Source: Megalobrama amblycephala (lineage: Eukaryota > Chordata > Actinopteri > Cypriniformes > Xenocyprididae). From it: a stretch of 64,000 nt of DNA. Where the stretch lies: positions 40,449,243 through 40,513,242 of the forward strand of contig NC_063044.1 of NCBI RefSeq assembly GCF_018812025.1, read 5' to 3'. Within the stretch, counting starts at the first letter, position 1; each line of letters starts with the position of its first letter. The notes beneath the pieces were generated by a model, which was given only the letters and a program-made list of their open reading frames with translations, had not been told where the DNA came from and ran no database searches. The position numbers were made by a program, and so were the translations under genes. Below are positions 21,224 to 32,720 of the stretch, piece by piece.

Positions 21224-21722
21224 CGTCAAAGTATCAGTTGTGTAGCTCTCTATGGAGGGACAGAAGACTCTCAGATTTCATCAAAAAGATCATCATTTGT
21301 GTTCTGAAGATGAACAAAAGTCTTACAGGTTTGGAACAATTTTAACAATTTTGGGTGAACTAACCCTTTAATAACTGTAACTAAAATGACATATTCTTCT
21401 TATGTTGCTATGTTCTGCCACCCAAGAAAAAATGAAATCATGTTTTAATTATGAGATAAAAGTCAGAATTTTGAAATAAATGTCAAAATTATGGGATACT
21501 TAGTCATACTTAAGTGATAAAAAAATAAAAATGATCACTTACAAAAAAAGTAGAATTATGAGATAGAGATAAGATAGTCATAATTATGACAAAGTCAAAA
21601 ATGAGTTATCGTGAGATAAATTAAGTCAAAATATTATGTAGAAATTATGATAAAAATGTATAATTATAACAAGCCAATTATGACAAAAAGTTGATTTTTT
21701 TCATTTCAATTATAACACTTAT

Positions 21723-21954
21723 CCCCGGTTTCACAGACAAGGCTTAAGCTAGTCTCAGACTAAAATGCATTTTTTTAACTGAAAGTAACTTGTACTGACA
21801 TTTCTTAAAATTTGCCAGTGCCATTGTTTTGTCTCAAGATGAACACCAGTAATGTTTTTTTTTTCTAGTGAATGTTTATAAAAGATACTTAAATGCCCTA
21901 ATTGAACTTAGGCCTAATCCTGGTTTAGGCTAAGCCCTGTCTGTGAAACCGGGC
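21723..21954 (+). mobile_element. MITE with CCGGTTTCACAGACAAGG ends, copy 2
   Basis: Begins CCCCGGTTTCACAGACAAGG and ends GCCCTGTCTGTGAAACCGGG, inverted ends with few mismatches. It is longer than copy 1 (2412-2562) because it keeps an interior segment around 21795-21870. It has no coding capacity. Confidence 0.9.
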
Positions 21955-22379
21955 CTTAAACTCATGAATTAAACTTTTTGTCAGAATTTAGTGTCATAAT
22001 TTTGCCTTTTTATCTAATAATTATGACTTTATGGTTTACCAAAGCATGATTTCCATACAAACCTGCACCAAAGATGCCATATTTGATTTGAGAGCTGCAG
22101 CAGAGATGAATATTTACTTGATTTACAGTAAGTCTGTTCAGCACATAAGCTATTATATGGATTCAGAAAACTTTGAATAAAGCATGCCAGTCTAATGAAC
22201 TATATACGCTTATAGTGATTTTGTGCATTTTTGCCTGAAAAGATCTATGTGGAGATTCAATTTTTTTCCCTTTCTTGTTCTACTGAAAAAATAACAGCAT
22301 ACAGGTTTGGAATGGCATTAGTAAATATTACAGGATTTTCAGTTTTGGGAGAATTTTCAAACTACTGCAAGTAACGTTA

Positions 22380-22695
22380 CTGTAACAAAGCGGGACTATC
22401 ACTCACAGGTCAGGAAACAATACACAGTCCAAAGGCAGGCAGCAGAGGGTTGTAAACGAAAGGCAAACAGGATCAGAAACAGGCAGGCAATCAACACATG
22501 GAAACGCTCAGAAATGCAACACAAGGGTAAACAAGACTTCGCAATGAGGTGGTGTGTGAGTGAGACTTAAATAGTCCAGATAATGAGCTTCAGCTGTATG
22601 TGGCAATGGGTGATTGGTGTGGAGTGTGTGCATGTGACTGGCAGGGAGGATTATGGGAATTGGAGTCCAGGAATTGACGGTGATCGTGACAGTTA
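22380..22695. repeat. Possible dispersed repeat, purine-rich
   Basis: Purine-rich strand with words such as CAGGCAGGCAATCAACACAT, AAGACTTCGCAATGAGGTGG and GGTGATCGTGACAG, familiar from cyprinid intergenic DNA. Neither boundaries nor a coding frame are visible. Similar purine-rich blocks lie at 33795-34078 and 61315-61497, but I cannot show they are the same family. Confidence 0.35.
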
Positions 22696-23726
22696 CAAAT
22701 ATGGCTTATATTTATGTAGTCTGTAAAAAAAAAAAAAAGAGCTACAAAGGCCTACAAGTGAATGTGTTTATAAATTGTCATATGTTTCTGTTATTTTCTC
22801 TCTCCTATTGAGGGTAATTTGTCTTTGGCTTCAACTCAGTTGTACATTTAATAGCTTAATTTGTAATTGTTTCTTCCACAGTATCAGACATGGCCTCAGA
22901 TTACCTCTTTTTCTGATGCCAGGCAGGGATTGTAAAGTTGTGGTGTGTTGTTAAACTTTTCAGCCCATCCGTTCTTATTGAGACAGCTTGTTGCCCTCTT
23001 ACTATCTAATTGACGTGTGGGTGAGCGATGACTTACAGTAGAGACTTTCGACAGACAGTCCGCCAAAGGGAATACCAAGGAAGGCTAATCAATATCGATA
23101 TAGCAACTGACTCAAATTAGAGGAGCTGACAGCAACTACTAAACAGTCAAGGCATGTTGCTGCTGGATTGGTATCACTGAGATTTTTAATAGTGGACGGT
23201 CAGTATGTGCTGCATGAAAACCATGTGGAGTTCGATATTGCATGAATATAATCAAAACCGAAAGTACCATATGCAGTGCTAGGGGACACATCTTTACTTT
23301 GCTTTAGGGATCCATATTAGCCCAAACTGAAATCTATTTGTAATGTAATTTGTGTAAATAATTTTTTGTAATGTAATAATAATGTAACTATTTGTAATTT
23401 GTAATCTATTTATCCAGTCTTCTTTCTGTTAACAGTAATAGAGTGACTGCATAATGGCCAGAGTCCTCACCAAAACACTAGAATGGTTTAAAGAGTTTTC
23501 TAACAAAACAACATTGCTTTCAAAGTTAAAGAGTTTTCACACTGGGTTACTGTCTTTATACAGCCTCTTTTTGAACACTTTTAGGGCACTTTTAGAGCAA
23601 CATTTCACACTTGTATTTTTCAAAGAGGGTTAGCACTGCTTTTAACACCCTGTGTTTTGAAACCCTGCATTGAAGTGCCTTGCTGAAAGTATAAGTATAT
23701 AGTCTGAAATGATCTGGTACACATTG

Positions 23727-23997
23727 TTCATTTACTCACTCTCATGTCATTCAAAACCTGGAACACAAAGGAAGATTTTTTTCTCTTTTTTTAAAAAATG
23801 TCTCTTTTATTTTTGTCTAGACTATGAAAGTCAGTGGAGTCCAGTGTTTTGGACCACACTGACTTTTACTGTTTAGACAAAGCAGTGAGATCTTCTTTTG
23901 AGTTCCACTGAATTGAGAAATGAATACAAGTTTGGAACAACTTGAGGGACATGATAAATGATGGCAAGATTTTCCTTTTGGGTGAACTGTTCTTATA
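23727..23997. repeat. Diverged TTAA-type repeat (family C variant)
   Basis: Left side TTTACTCACTCTCATGTCATT, abridged, and right side TTTGGAACAACTTGAGGGAC then TTCCTTTTGGGTGAACTGTT match the ends of the GGGTTAGTTCACCC repeat group in inverted orientation. The tips are eroded. It has no coding capacity. Confidence 0.55.
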
Positions 23998-24117
23998 ATA
24001 GTGCTCATTAAATATTCTTGTATATAGCTACAGTCACCGAAATGTTCAGGTGCTGTGTTTAGTTGGAGAGAAAAATGAAAGGCATAGTTTAAAAGCCATC
24101 AGATTTTATTCCTAATG

Positions 24118-24120
<3 letters not shown>

Positions 24121-24151
<31 letters not shown>
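24121..24151 (+). repeat. Poly-T run
   Basis: Thirty-one T residues followed by three short ATTAATC repeats. Confidence 0.95.
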
Positions 24152-24155
<4 letters not shown>

Positions 24156-24424
24156 CGATCATTAATCATTAATCATTAATTTTAGTGACATCCCTGCATG
24201 TTACTACTAAATGCAAATAGTGACAGATTATTTTCATAGTGTAAACAAGCTGCTTCTTTGCTATTTATACTTCTAAATACTTCTTTCTATTAATACTTTT
24301 CAACAGAATATACTGTTTACTGTTATTTACCTTTTTTACACTTGTAAATATCCACTGCCAAATTGAAAATGTTGAATGGTAAAAACGTGTTAACTTGTGT
24401 AAGAAGAGTGTTCAAATATTTTAC

Positions 24425-24565
24425 ATAATTTTATGCATTTACCAAACATTTTTATCCAAAGGGACTGCATTTGCAGTATACATTTTTATCAATTCATGCA
24501 TTCCCCAAGAATTGAACCCATGACCTTGGCTTTGCTACCACCATGTTGTTTGAGATACAAGAATG
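24425..24565 (-). repeat. tRNA-derived SINE fragment
   Basis: On the minus strand a B-box-like GGGTTCAATTC (24509-24519) is followed by a 3' part containing AGTCCCTTTGGATAAAAATG and TTTGGTAAATGCAT, a diverged form of the GGATAAAAGCGTCTGCTAAA tail common to fish tRNA SINEs. The 5' part has decayed. A T-run (24600-24623) lies upstream of the element in minus-strand terms and is not its tail. Confidence 0.7.
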
Positions 24566-24696
24566 ACTTACAAGAGCTAAAGCAGATCTACTTTACAACT
24601 TTTTTTTTTTTTTTTTTTTTTTTACAGATAGACATGTAGTTATTTAAACATGTTGTAATTGTCCAATCAAAGTTTTTGACATCATTAATATGAATA

Positions 24697-24793
24697 TCAG
24701 AATGTTATCCAGGGTTAAGGATAGGCTTAGACTAACAGTTCCAACTGTAAAATCCTCTGAGACCATACAATTCTGGGATAATGGATGAACTAG
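24697..24793 (+). repeat. About 100-bp direct repeat, copy 1
   Basis: Contains CTAACAGTTCCAACTGTAAA, CCTCTGAGACCATACAATTC and GATAATGGATGAACTAGTA. It matches 25200-25303 in the same orientation. A short gap-containing stretch at its start (TCCAGGGTTAAGG) also matches. Confidence 0.85.
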
Positions 24794-25199
24794 TACACAC
24801 TCAGAAAAAAGGTACATGATGGTAATGTTCCTCAAAGAAAAAAATTCCTTTTCAATAACTGTACCTTTAATAGTACAGGAAATACATCTGATGATATGGA
24901 TTATTACCTTTCAAAGTACAATTGTTCTCAGATCAAGGGTACAAGCAAATTTACTGATTACTGCATGATTGGTTGCTGTGTTAACAAGTAGGCATAGCAA
25001 CAAGACTCTGATTGGTCGAAATCCTGCAGCCGTTACGGAGTTTTCAACCAGAACAGAGAGCAGGAAGCTACTAGACTACTAGTTTTGCCCCTTTATCAAC
25101 ATAAAAGCTCTTTAGTGGGTGGATTTTAAGTGTTAAACTTGAAGACGATGAAATTTAAAAGTGAGTTTTAAAAAAATGTAAATGTTTCAACCAGAATGT
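24794..25199. other. Spacer between direct repeats
   Basis: Begins CACACTCAGAAAAAAGGTAC, a phrase I associate with fish dispersed repeats, and contains a TGATTGG-rich part near 24965-25020. It has no coding frame of note. Together with the flanking direct repeats it could be the interior of one element with long direct ends, or a local duplication. Confidence 0.4.
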
Positions 25200-25303
25200 T
25201 ATATATCAGATTGTTATGTTAATCCAGGGTTAGGCTTGGGCTAACAGTTCCAAATGTAAAACCCTCTGAGACCATAAGATTATGAGATAATGGATGAACT
25301 AGT
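25200..25303 (+). repeat. About 100-bp direct repeat, copy 2
   Basis: Second copy of 24697-24793, with CTAACAGTTCCAAATGTAAA, CCTCTGAGACCATAAGATTA and GATAATGGATGAACTAGTA. Divergence between the copies is roughly one base in eight, so the duplication is not recent. Confidence 0.85.
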
Positions 25304-26644
25304 AAGATGTAATACCAAGAGATAATGAAATTTATTAATGACTGTGTTGTATGTTTAGCTGTAACTTTGTGAGATACATCAGACTTAAATACAGTCAACT
25401 CTGTGTCTGCAAACGCTGTAAGATACCTCAGATCAGTATTCAGTGAAAGTGAAAAGTTGTCCATTTGTGATGCTTGACAGATGGATTCAGATTCTGCCAA
25501 CACATCTGATCTAGATGTTGATGAACTTTCCATCTCTGATGCACACATGATCTCCACTTCATCATGCCAAGGCAGTGTTTTTAAGACCCTGTACACTCCA
25601 AATATCCAACCTTCCTTCCAGGAGAAAAGATAGCCTGCGTCTGTTAACACCGTGCTGGGCCTGTCAGTGTTGATAAAGGGTCTGTTTAACAGTTAAACAG
25701 CTATGGCTGAGAGGAGAATGATGGATGGGGATTTGTTTGAGCCCCAGTGGGCATCCTAACAGTGACATTGCAGGAACTCCGTATTTCATCTCGACATGGA
25801 AACATTCTGTGCAGCACAAGCCTGTAAGGTACTTCTGATGCTGAATTTTAAGGACTAATACCGCTGGTCTATCTCATGGCAATTACCAGGCTTACTTGAG
25901 GTGCGATGCTCATTATATAAGGGCTGGGATTTTCTTCGCTTTTCCTTGTTAACCAGCTCTATAGCTTATCTTTGAGTCTTGCAGCTTCATTTAAAACACT
26001 GGCTGCAAAAAACCCCTTCCATTATCCACTGAGTTCAAAGTGTGCAACAACACAAGATTTCCCAAAGGAATAAGCATGCTCTGTTTCATAGAAGGCCGTA
26101 CATGACATTATTTCTGGGTGGTAAAATTGATACACATTGAATTTGTTGGAGCTCATAACGCATGGACCCGTTTATGTGTGCTGTGCTGCCGTGTTTTGTT
26201 TCTTTCTCTTGGGCAAGATACATCCCAGGTAGTGACCCATTAATCTTCTAGAGAGTGGTAATAATTGCTGTCTAGCCCCCAACATGTCTCTGGCACTCAA
26301 TATCTCTTGTTTGATGTGGAAATAATTAGTAGGGACCTGAAGTTCACAAGTCTCTTCTACCATGAGAGGAGCAGTTATTGTAATCACTAATCAGATACCA
26401 AAACTTGGTTAGCAATGCTCATATCAACAAAGCAGGTGTTGTTTCCATCCCCAAATTGCAGTTGCATTTGATTGGGCACAGACTCATTAAAGGGAGTGCT
26501 TAACCCATCTTCCTTGATGACTATAACAGTAATAATAATTAGGTGTCTGTTTTCAGGAATTTACAGTAATTATTCTAATGATGCCACAAAAACACGAGGA
26601 CTTTTTAAAAAATAAAATTACATAAAAGTAATAATAATAAAATA
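25304..26644. other. Noncoding stretch with one open minus-strand frame
   Basis: Holds most of a 144-codon open stretch on the minus strand (25219-25650) without an initial ATG; see findings. Otherwise there is no recognised repeat or gene. CA/GT-poor and of ordinary complexity. Confidence 0.35.
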
Positions 26645-26990
26645 CACCACCGCTCAAAGGTTTGGGGTTGGTAAGATATTTTTTTCTTTTTTATGTTTTG
26701 GAGAAGAATGTGAAACTACTAAGATTTAAATAACTGTTTCCTATTTTAAAATGTAATTTATTTCTGTGATGTCTAAGATGAATTTCAGCAATACTTCAGT
26801 CTTCAGTGTCACGAATATATGATGATTTGATGCTCAAGAAACATTTATTATTATCAATGTTGATAACAGTTTTGTTGCTTAATATTTTTGTGGAAACTGT
26901 GATACATTGTTTTTCAGGATTCTGTGAAGAATATAATGTTTTTGAAAGCATTTGAAAAAGAAATCTATTGTAACATAAATGTCGTAGTTG
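26645..26990 (+). repeat. Family A repeat copy 3
   Basis: Starts near CTCAAAGGTTTGGGGTTGGT, the expected family tip, and continues with TTTCTGTGATGTCTAAGATG, GATGCTCAAGAAACATTTAT and AATATTTTTGTGGAAACTGT. The 3' tip is missing. It has no coding capacity. Confidence 0.8.
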
Positions 26991-27213
26991 TAATGGATGT
27001 GCAGTTATGTGTTCATTTAGTTTTGTTTTCAGGGAATTTTAGTTGTTCCTCTTCTTTTTTGTTCAGTTTTCCCACCACACTGTAGTTGTCATGGTTACAG
27101 ATATGATTAGCTATTTCAGTTCAGCTTTGTATCATTAATTAACCTTATTTACCTTAGTACTTAAGTTCCTGTGTTTCAGCGTGCATTGTCTCCTCTATGA
27201 ATGTTGCATTTGT

Positions 27214-28170
27214 TTAAAGGTGCCGTAGAACGTGTTTTCAAAAGATGTAATATAAGTCTAAGGTGTCCCCTGAATGTGTCTGTGAAGTTTCAGCTCAAAA
27301 TACCCCATAGATTTTTTTTTTTATTCATTTTTTTAACTGCCTATTTTGGGGCATCATTAAATATGCGCCGATTCAGGCTGCTGCCCCTTCAATTGCTCGT
27401 GCTCCCCGCTCCCGAGCTCGCGACTGCCTTAAACAGCATAAACAAAGTTCACACAACTAATATAACCCTCAAAATTGTTCTTTACAAAGTGTTCGTCATG
27501 CAACATGTCTAATCGCGTAAGTATGGTGTTTATTTGGATGTTTACATTTGATTCTGAATGAGTTTGATAGTGCTCCGTGGCTAAAGCTAACATTACACAC
27601 TGTTGGAGAGATTTATAAAGAATGAAGTTGTGTTTATGAATTATACAGACTGCAAGTGTTTAATAATGAAAATAACGACGGCCCTTGTCTCCGTGAATAC
27701 AGTAATAAATGATGGTAACTTTAACCACATTTAACAGTACATTAGCAACATGCTAACGAAACATTTAGAAAGACAATTTACAAATATCACTAAAAATATC
27801 ATGATATCATGGATCATGTCAGTTATTATTGCTCCATCTGCCATTTTTCGCTATTGTCCTTGCTTGCTTACCTAGTCTGATGATTCAGCTGTGCACATCC
27901 AGACGTCCTGCCCTTGTGTAATGCCTTGAACATGAGCTGGCATATGCAAATATTGGGGGCGTACATATTAATGATCCCGACTGTTATGTAACAGTCAGTG
28001 TTAGGTTGAGATTTGCCTGTTCTTCGGAGGTAATTTAAACAAATGAGATTTATAGAAGAAGGAGGAAACAATGGTGTTTGAGACTCACTGTATGTCTCTT
28101 ACATGTACTGAACTCTTGTTATGCAACTATGCCAAGATGAATTCAATTTTTAATTCTAGGGCACCTTTAA
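27214..28170 (+). mobile_element. TTAA-flanked AGGTGCC repeat, copy B1
   Basis: A 957-bp unit bounded by TTAA (27214-27217 and 28167-28170) with tips AGGTGCCGTAGAAC and TTCTAGGGCACCT, inverted. An inverted second copy lies at 35397-36381. The interior contains the near-palindrome GACTGTTATGTAACAGTC and GCCATTTTTCGCTATTGTCC. Open frames reach about 103 codons but have no known domain. It is non-autonomous, with TTAA-type integration. Confidence 0.85.
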
Positions 28171-28173
28171 AAA

Positions 28174-28656
28174 CAGTTCATGTGACTACAGTGGTTCAAC
28201 CTTAATGTTATGAAGTGATGAGAATACTTTTTGTGCACCAAAAAACCAACAAAATAACGACTATATTAAACAAAATCTAGTGATGGGCGATTTCAAAATA
28301 CTGCTTCATGAAGCTTCGAAGCTATACGAATCTTTTGTTCGGATCAGTGGTTTGGAGCCCATATAACTGCCAAAGTCACGCCTCCCAGTAGTGAACCATT
28401 GAAATTTCGAAACACTTATGATGTAACGAAGCCTCGTTTACTGAAATCACGTAACTTTGGCAATTTGATACGGCCTCCAAACCACTGATTTGAAACAAAT
28501 GATTCGTAAAACTTTGAAGCTTCATGAAGCAGTGTTTTGAAATCGCCCATCACTAGATATTGTTGAATAAAGTCACTATTTTGTTTTTTTGGCGCACAAA
28601 AAGTATTCTCGTCGCTTCATAACATTAAGGTTGAACCACTGTAGTCACATGAACTG
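28174..28656. repeat. 480-bp foldback in repeat C4
   Basis: CAGTTCATGTGACTACAGTG at 28174 is mirrored by CACTGTAGTCACATGAACTG ending at 28656. Complementarity continues inward through AACCTTAATGTTATGAAG, CTTTTTGTG(C), CTAGTGATGGGCGATTTCAA and GCTTCATGAAGC to a centre near 28410-28415. The arms differ at scattered sites. A related sequence is at 56540-56720 within copy C3. Confidence 0.9.
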
Positions 28657-28714
28657 ATTTAAATATGTCTTTAGTAGCTTTCTGGGCACTGAAAGTGTTA
28701 ATTGTCTTGCTGGC

Positions 28715-29345
28715 AATTAGGGCTGCTCGATTAATCAGACGATTAGAAAAAAAAACATTGAAATCACGCTTAAACTATTTGGCTTAGTGCGATTATGACA
28801 TCGCAAAGCTGCAATTATTTTTTTATGCGCGGCTTGTCAGTGAACTATGGCTCCAAATGCTAATCCATCTGAAAGCACTGCGAGTTTGAATCGCTTAAAA
28901 TGTGCATTTGAAAAAGCAACACGTGTCAAACATCTTTCCAGACATGAGAAGCATTTGTTAACATCTTATCCAACATAAGACAACATTTAATAACATGTTT
29001 TTACTCCAAACTCACTTCATAACGACAGTTGAGCATCCTTCTGTGAGATGATGTGGCTTCTTACACAGAATAAGGCAGTCGTGTGTTTATCAGTCATGTT
29101 TAATCAATCAAAATGTTTCAATCTTCTGTTTATTCAGCTACAGCTGAGATTCCATGTTCTACTTCAGCAGCAGGGCATATTTGCAGTTTCTGCATGAGAG
29201 CGCCCTCTGGCTTTCAGATGGAGAAGCATTTGCTACTGATCACAGAGCAGTACAGCTCTGACAAGCTGCGCATAAAATAATCGCAGCCTTTGTCAAATCG
29301 CGTGCGCTAAAATTATGATGGCAATGCAGGCCTCACTGAGCCATC
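28715..29345 (+). mobile_element. AGGGCTGC-ended repeat, copy E1 (hAT-like)
   Basis: Starts ATTAGGGCTGCTCGATTAAT, the typical tip of a fish repeat. The interior (GCATCCTTCTGTGAGATGAT, GTTTATTCAGCTACAGC, ACAAGCTGCGCATAAAATAA) is found in opposite orientation at 54064-54605. The far tip is lost. Superfamily assigned only as hAT-like from recognition. Confidence 0.65.
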
Positions 29346-29507
29346 AGATTTTATGAAAAATATCTTAATTTATGTTCTGAAGATGAACGAAAGTCTTACA
29401 GGTGTGGAATTGCATGAGTGTGAGTAATTAATGACAAAATTTTCATTTTTGGGTGAACTAAGCCTTTAATGACATAATTTTCATTTTTGGGTGAACTAAC
29501 CCTTTAA

Positions 29508-31677
29508 GTAAGAACACTGCAAGTACATGTACTGTAAAAAAAAGAAAGAAAAGTGCAACAGTCTTTACTGTCGCTTTTTAACGTGTCCGTACTGAATAAA
29601 AGCATTTGGTTACACTTTATTTTAAGGTGTCCTTGTACAGCATGTAGCTACTATAGGGTTAGGGTTTATTTACTTGCTTTAGTAATAACAGTACATAATT
29701 TACTGTTAAGTACATGTAATGTTTAATAAAGACACTGTATAATATAGTGTTACAAAGCATTTATTATTACTATTATTATTTTTAATATTATTTAATCAGT
29801 GACCTTTTTAATTGTATAGATCATTCAATATTTTGTTTTTATTTGTAATTATAAAATTATAGCATGCAGTGTCATTACAGTGCACATGGATTTATACCAG
29901 TCAGTGCACATGCACCACCTACCTTGACTTGGCCCTCATGGATCAATCACAGCTCATGAACAGTGGACTTCCTACTGTATGAAAAGAGCACGTCCATTCC
30001 ATGACCCCAGGCCTTATGGTGGCTTTCGTGGTATGGCAAAGGTTTACGAGTAGAATTTTGACATTGGCCATCGAGCGGTTGTGGGTTTAAAGCACAATGC
30101 AGTTGGGGTTTACGGTTGAGGCCTAGAGGAAATTGATGGTGGTGAAACTGAGCAGTTTATGATGTAACGTGGCTTTTATGGCGGTACAGAAGGTCACCCC
30201 CTCAGATGCTGGTTTTAGAATGGGAGGACAACCTCAGGGGGTAATTTACAAAAAGACAGATGGCAGCCCAGCTGCTTAATCACTTGCTCTCAGGGAATAT
30301 CGGCAGGTTTGATAGGTTCCCGTGCACAGCAGGTGCTCCTGGAGTGTCACAGTATGTTTGCAGGTCCTATATGATGCACACCTTTTTGATCATCCTATAA
30401 TTACGTATATTGCAAAAACAACTTATGTAATAACAGCGGAAAAGCTGGATGCAAAAAAGATGACATGACAACACAGTGTATGAACAAGAACTCTATATTT
30501 GTATCACTGGTCACCCTATATGATGTAGCATTTCATAAAACGTTTGGCACAATATAATTTGTTTTAGTGGAATTGAATGTCAAGCATTTGATGGATCCAT
30601 GGCTTGACAGATCCATTAAAGATTTATTTCAGTGCGAACACTTTGACTTTGTATGCTTTTATTACATTTTGCAGTCAAAAGAATTCTTGAGGATGGATTT
30701 TTTGGGGTTTCAAGCATATTGTTTTTTTTTTTATTATTATTAGTAGTAGTATTCTAGTCAGAGGGGTTACAGCCTGTTTAAAATGCTTAAAACACTTTTA
30801 TGCTTGTATGCATTAAACATATTCCCTGTTTAATGTGGATAACGCCTCATTGTATCTTGCATTATTCATTTAGAAAAAGCAGTTGAAATTATACATTTTT
30901 GGTGTTATTTAATGTTCAAAATCTCTTTTAGTAGTTTTTCAAAACCATCCGATGCCACTGTGGGACTCCAGATCAGAAAGCAGTGCTTCGCAATCCCATC
31001 AGGATGCACAACTCTGATTCCTCTACACTGAGGTGGTACTAAATATAATTAAGTCTTTGAAAATCTCTAAAATGAATCAAGTCCAGCACACCTGTATCTG
31101 TCGTAGGTTTTCAGGGACTTGTTAGCTGTCTTGTCTAGGGATGAGCCTGAGAGTAGACTAGCTAAATGAGATAATTAAACCTGAGGGTGTAACTGATGAG
31201 ACCAGGGGTGTAGGAACGATCTGAAAAGTTGGGGAGACAGATTATTAGTCTGCCTCATGAATATTTATTAGCTGATGTAACATTCACCAAGTAGTCCTAA
31301 AAGATTCACTGCGAGGCAGGTAAGTGAGCGTAAGCCAACCATTAACTGCTTGCACATTTCTAAAAGATTTCTGAAAGAGGGACACGTCCCCCCAAGTTAT
31401 AATGGTTGATACACCCTTGTGTAAAATTCTAGTGATCCTGCAGATTTCTGTGGAAACAGACAGGCTCAGGAGACTAAACTGCGTGTTCTACATGAGGTGT
31501 GCTTTGTATTTTAACACAACACAAACCTAAGGAAAGTGAGGAGTCCCTAAAGATACAACAAAGCATATTTCATTGCTGTCTAGCTCAGACCAGCTTTTCT
31601 ACAGACTGAAATGTCATTTAAAATCTGTTTGTTGCATGCACACTTTAGGAGTCTTTTTTCAAAACCGTACTAACAGT
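29508..31677. other. Noncoding stretch
   Basis: No gene supported. Contains short A-, T- and GTA-rich tracts and no repeat that I recognise with confidence. The segment 29880-30370 is of ordinary complexity and could be conserved noncoding DNA. Confidence 0.3.
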
Positions 31678-32269
31678 CAATGTTGGGGAAAGTTATTTTA
31701 TTAGTGTGGTGGAATTGGATCATCGAAGGTCAGCAGCAAAGACAATGGTTAATAAAGTGAGATTAAATACATAAAGTATATTTGTATTATTTAATATTTA
31801 ATTATTGCAGGTTCGGTTAATATTCTGAGTTTGCATTTCATTATTTTTATTCATTTTGAGGAATACTGAATCTGTTTTTGTGCAAGTTAGATGCATAAGG
31901 AAATGCATGCTCACATTTAAAGCTACAATATGTAGATTTTTCGCCACTAGAGGTCGCCAATTCAAAACAAAGGCTTAGCTTGATGACGGCGAGTTTGAGC
32001 GCTGACCCACATACGCGTAAATACTTTGGGCTTCAGAACTACAATAACCATCATGTTTACACAGCGCACACACAACGCCTCTGCACCTCTCTCTTTCAAC
32101 ATGGGGACAGGAGAGCTGTCAGTCAGTACATGGGAAAACAAAGAAACTTGCGTTACTTTGACAAAGTAATTTATTGTAAATCTGAAAGTAATGTGGTAAG
32201 TTACTAGTTACTAAAAAGTAATCTGATTACGTAACTCGCCTTACTTGGTATATGGTACCCCCTACATTG
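31678..32269. mobile_element. Second hAT-type copy with near-perfect 8-bp target duplication
   Basis: Left tip CAATGTTGGGGAAAGTTATT, right tip GTACCCCCTACATTG; both match the CAGTGTTGGGG end of the copy at 9082-9451. Flanks are CTAACAGT (31670-31677) and CTAACAAT (32270-32277), identical at 7 of 8. Near the right end lie AAGTTACTAGTTACTAAAAA and GTAATCTGATTACGTAACTC, also typical. The middle (about 31700-32150) is foreign or diverged sequence with a fragment GCTACAATATGTAGATTTTT. Confidence 0.75.
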
Positions 32270-32559
32270 CTAACAATATAAATAAAATCTGTGCATAATA
32301 GAGTTAATATTGCAGTTAAGGAAAACCACTTTGAGATTTAATCTGAGAAAGAGCAAATGATTTAAAAGTGGTTGGCTTTTGCACTGATTTGTATACCTTT
32401 AAATTCATCAAAACTGTTTGTACTATGAATAACTACCCTCCAGGATATCATTTTTGCAATAACAATAACATTGCTTAGCTGCCGCCATACTGGGTTTTTA
32501 CTGTTGTCAGAAAGAAAAACACTAAACAGCGCACAGAACCAAACTGGTTATAGATGTGT

Positions 32560-32720
32560 AATTTTGCATGCGTAATTAGAGGACATGATTATTTCCCATT
32601 AATGTGGTGAGCAAGGCAGAGTCCTGCCGTGTGGTATTGATTGTGTGGGATTCTTATTAGCTGGCTGAATTAATGTGCATTGGTGTCTTGCTGACTTTTG
32701 ATCTTGTTTTATCTTTTTAA
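32560..32720. other. Candidate conserved noncoding element
   Basis: Repeat-free, with dense homeodomain- and POU-like words: TTTTGCATGCGTAATTAG, CCCATTAATG, GAATTAATG and TTAATTG. This composition is typical of vertebrate developmental enhancers. Conservation cannot be judged from one sequence. Confidence 0.3.

Larger units (their letters stand above)
19960..21371. mobile_element. TTAA-type GGGTTAGTTCACCC repeat, copy C1, with a nested element
   Basis: The right end carries CATCAAAAAGATCATCATTT, GAAGATGAACAAAAGTCTTA and TTTTGGGTGAACTAACCC, followed by TTAA at 21368-21371. The left part carries the inverted counterpart AGACTTAAAATGAAGATC and TTTTTGATGAAATCTGAGAG; its outermost tip has decayed. 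The same family occurs at 28174, 38514 and 56249. A separate element with TTAA ends fills 20408-21223. The TTAA flank fits piggyBac- or Kolobok-type integration; the superfamily is not decided. Confidence 0.75.
28174..29507. mobile_element. TTAA-type family C copy C4, with foldback and insertion
   Basis: Left part is a 480-bp foldback (28174-28656). The right end carries AAATATCTTAATTTATGTTC, GAAGATGAACGAAAGTCTTA and TTTTGGGTGAACTAACCC, then TTAA. A separate hAT-like fragment occupies about 28715-29345. The outer left end of the family C repeat is absent, and copy B1 ends exactly where C4 begins. The last 38 bases are duplicated in tandem (29430-29467 and 29468-29505). Confidence 0.7.
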
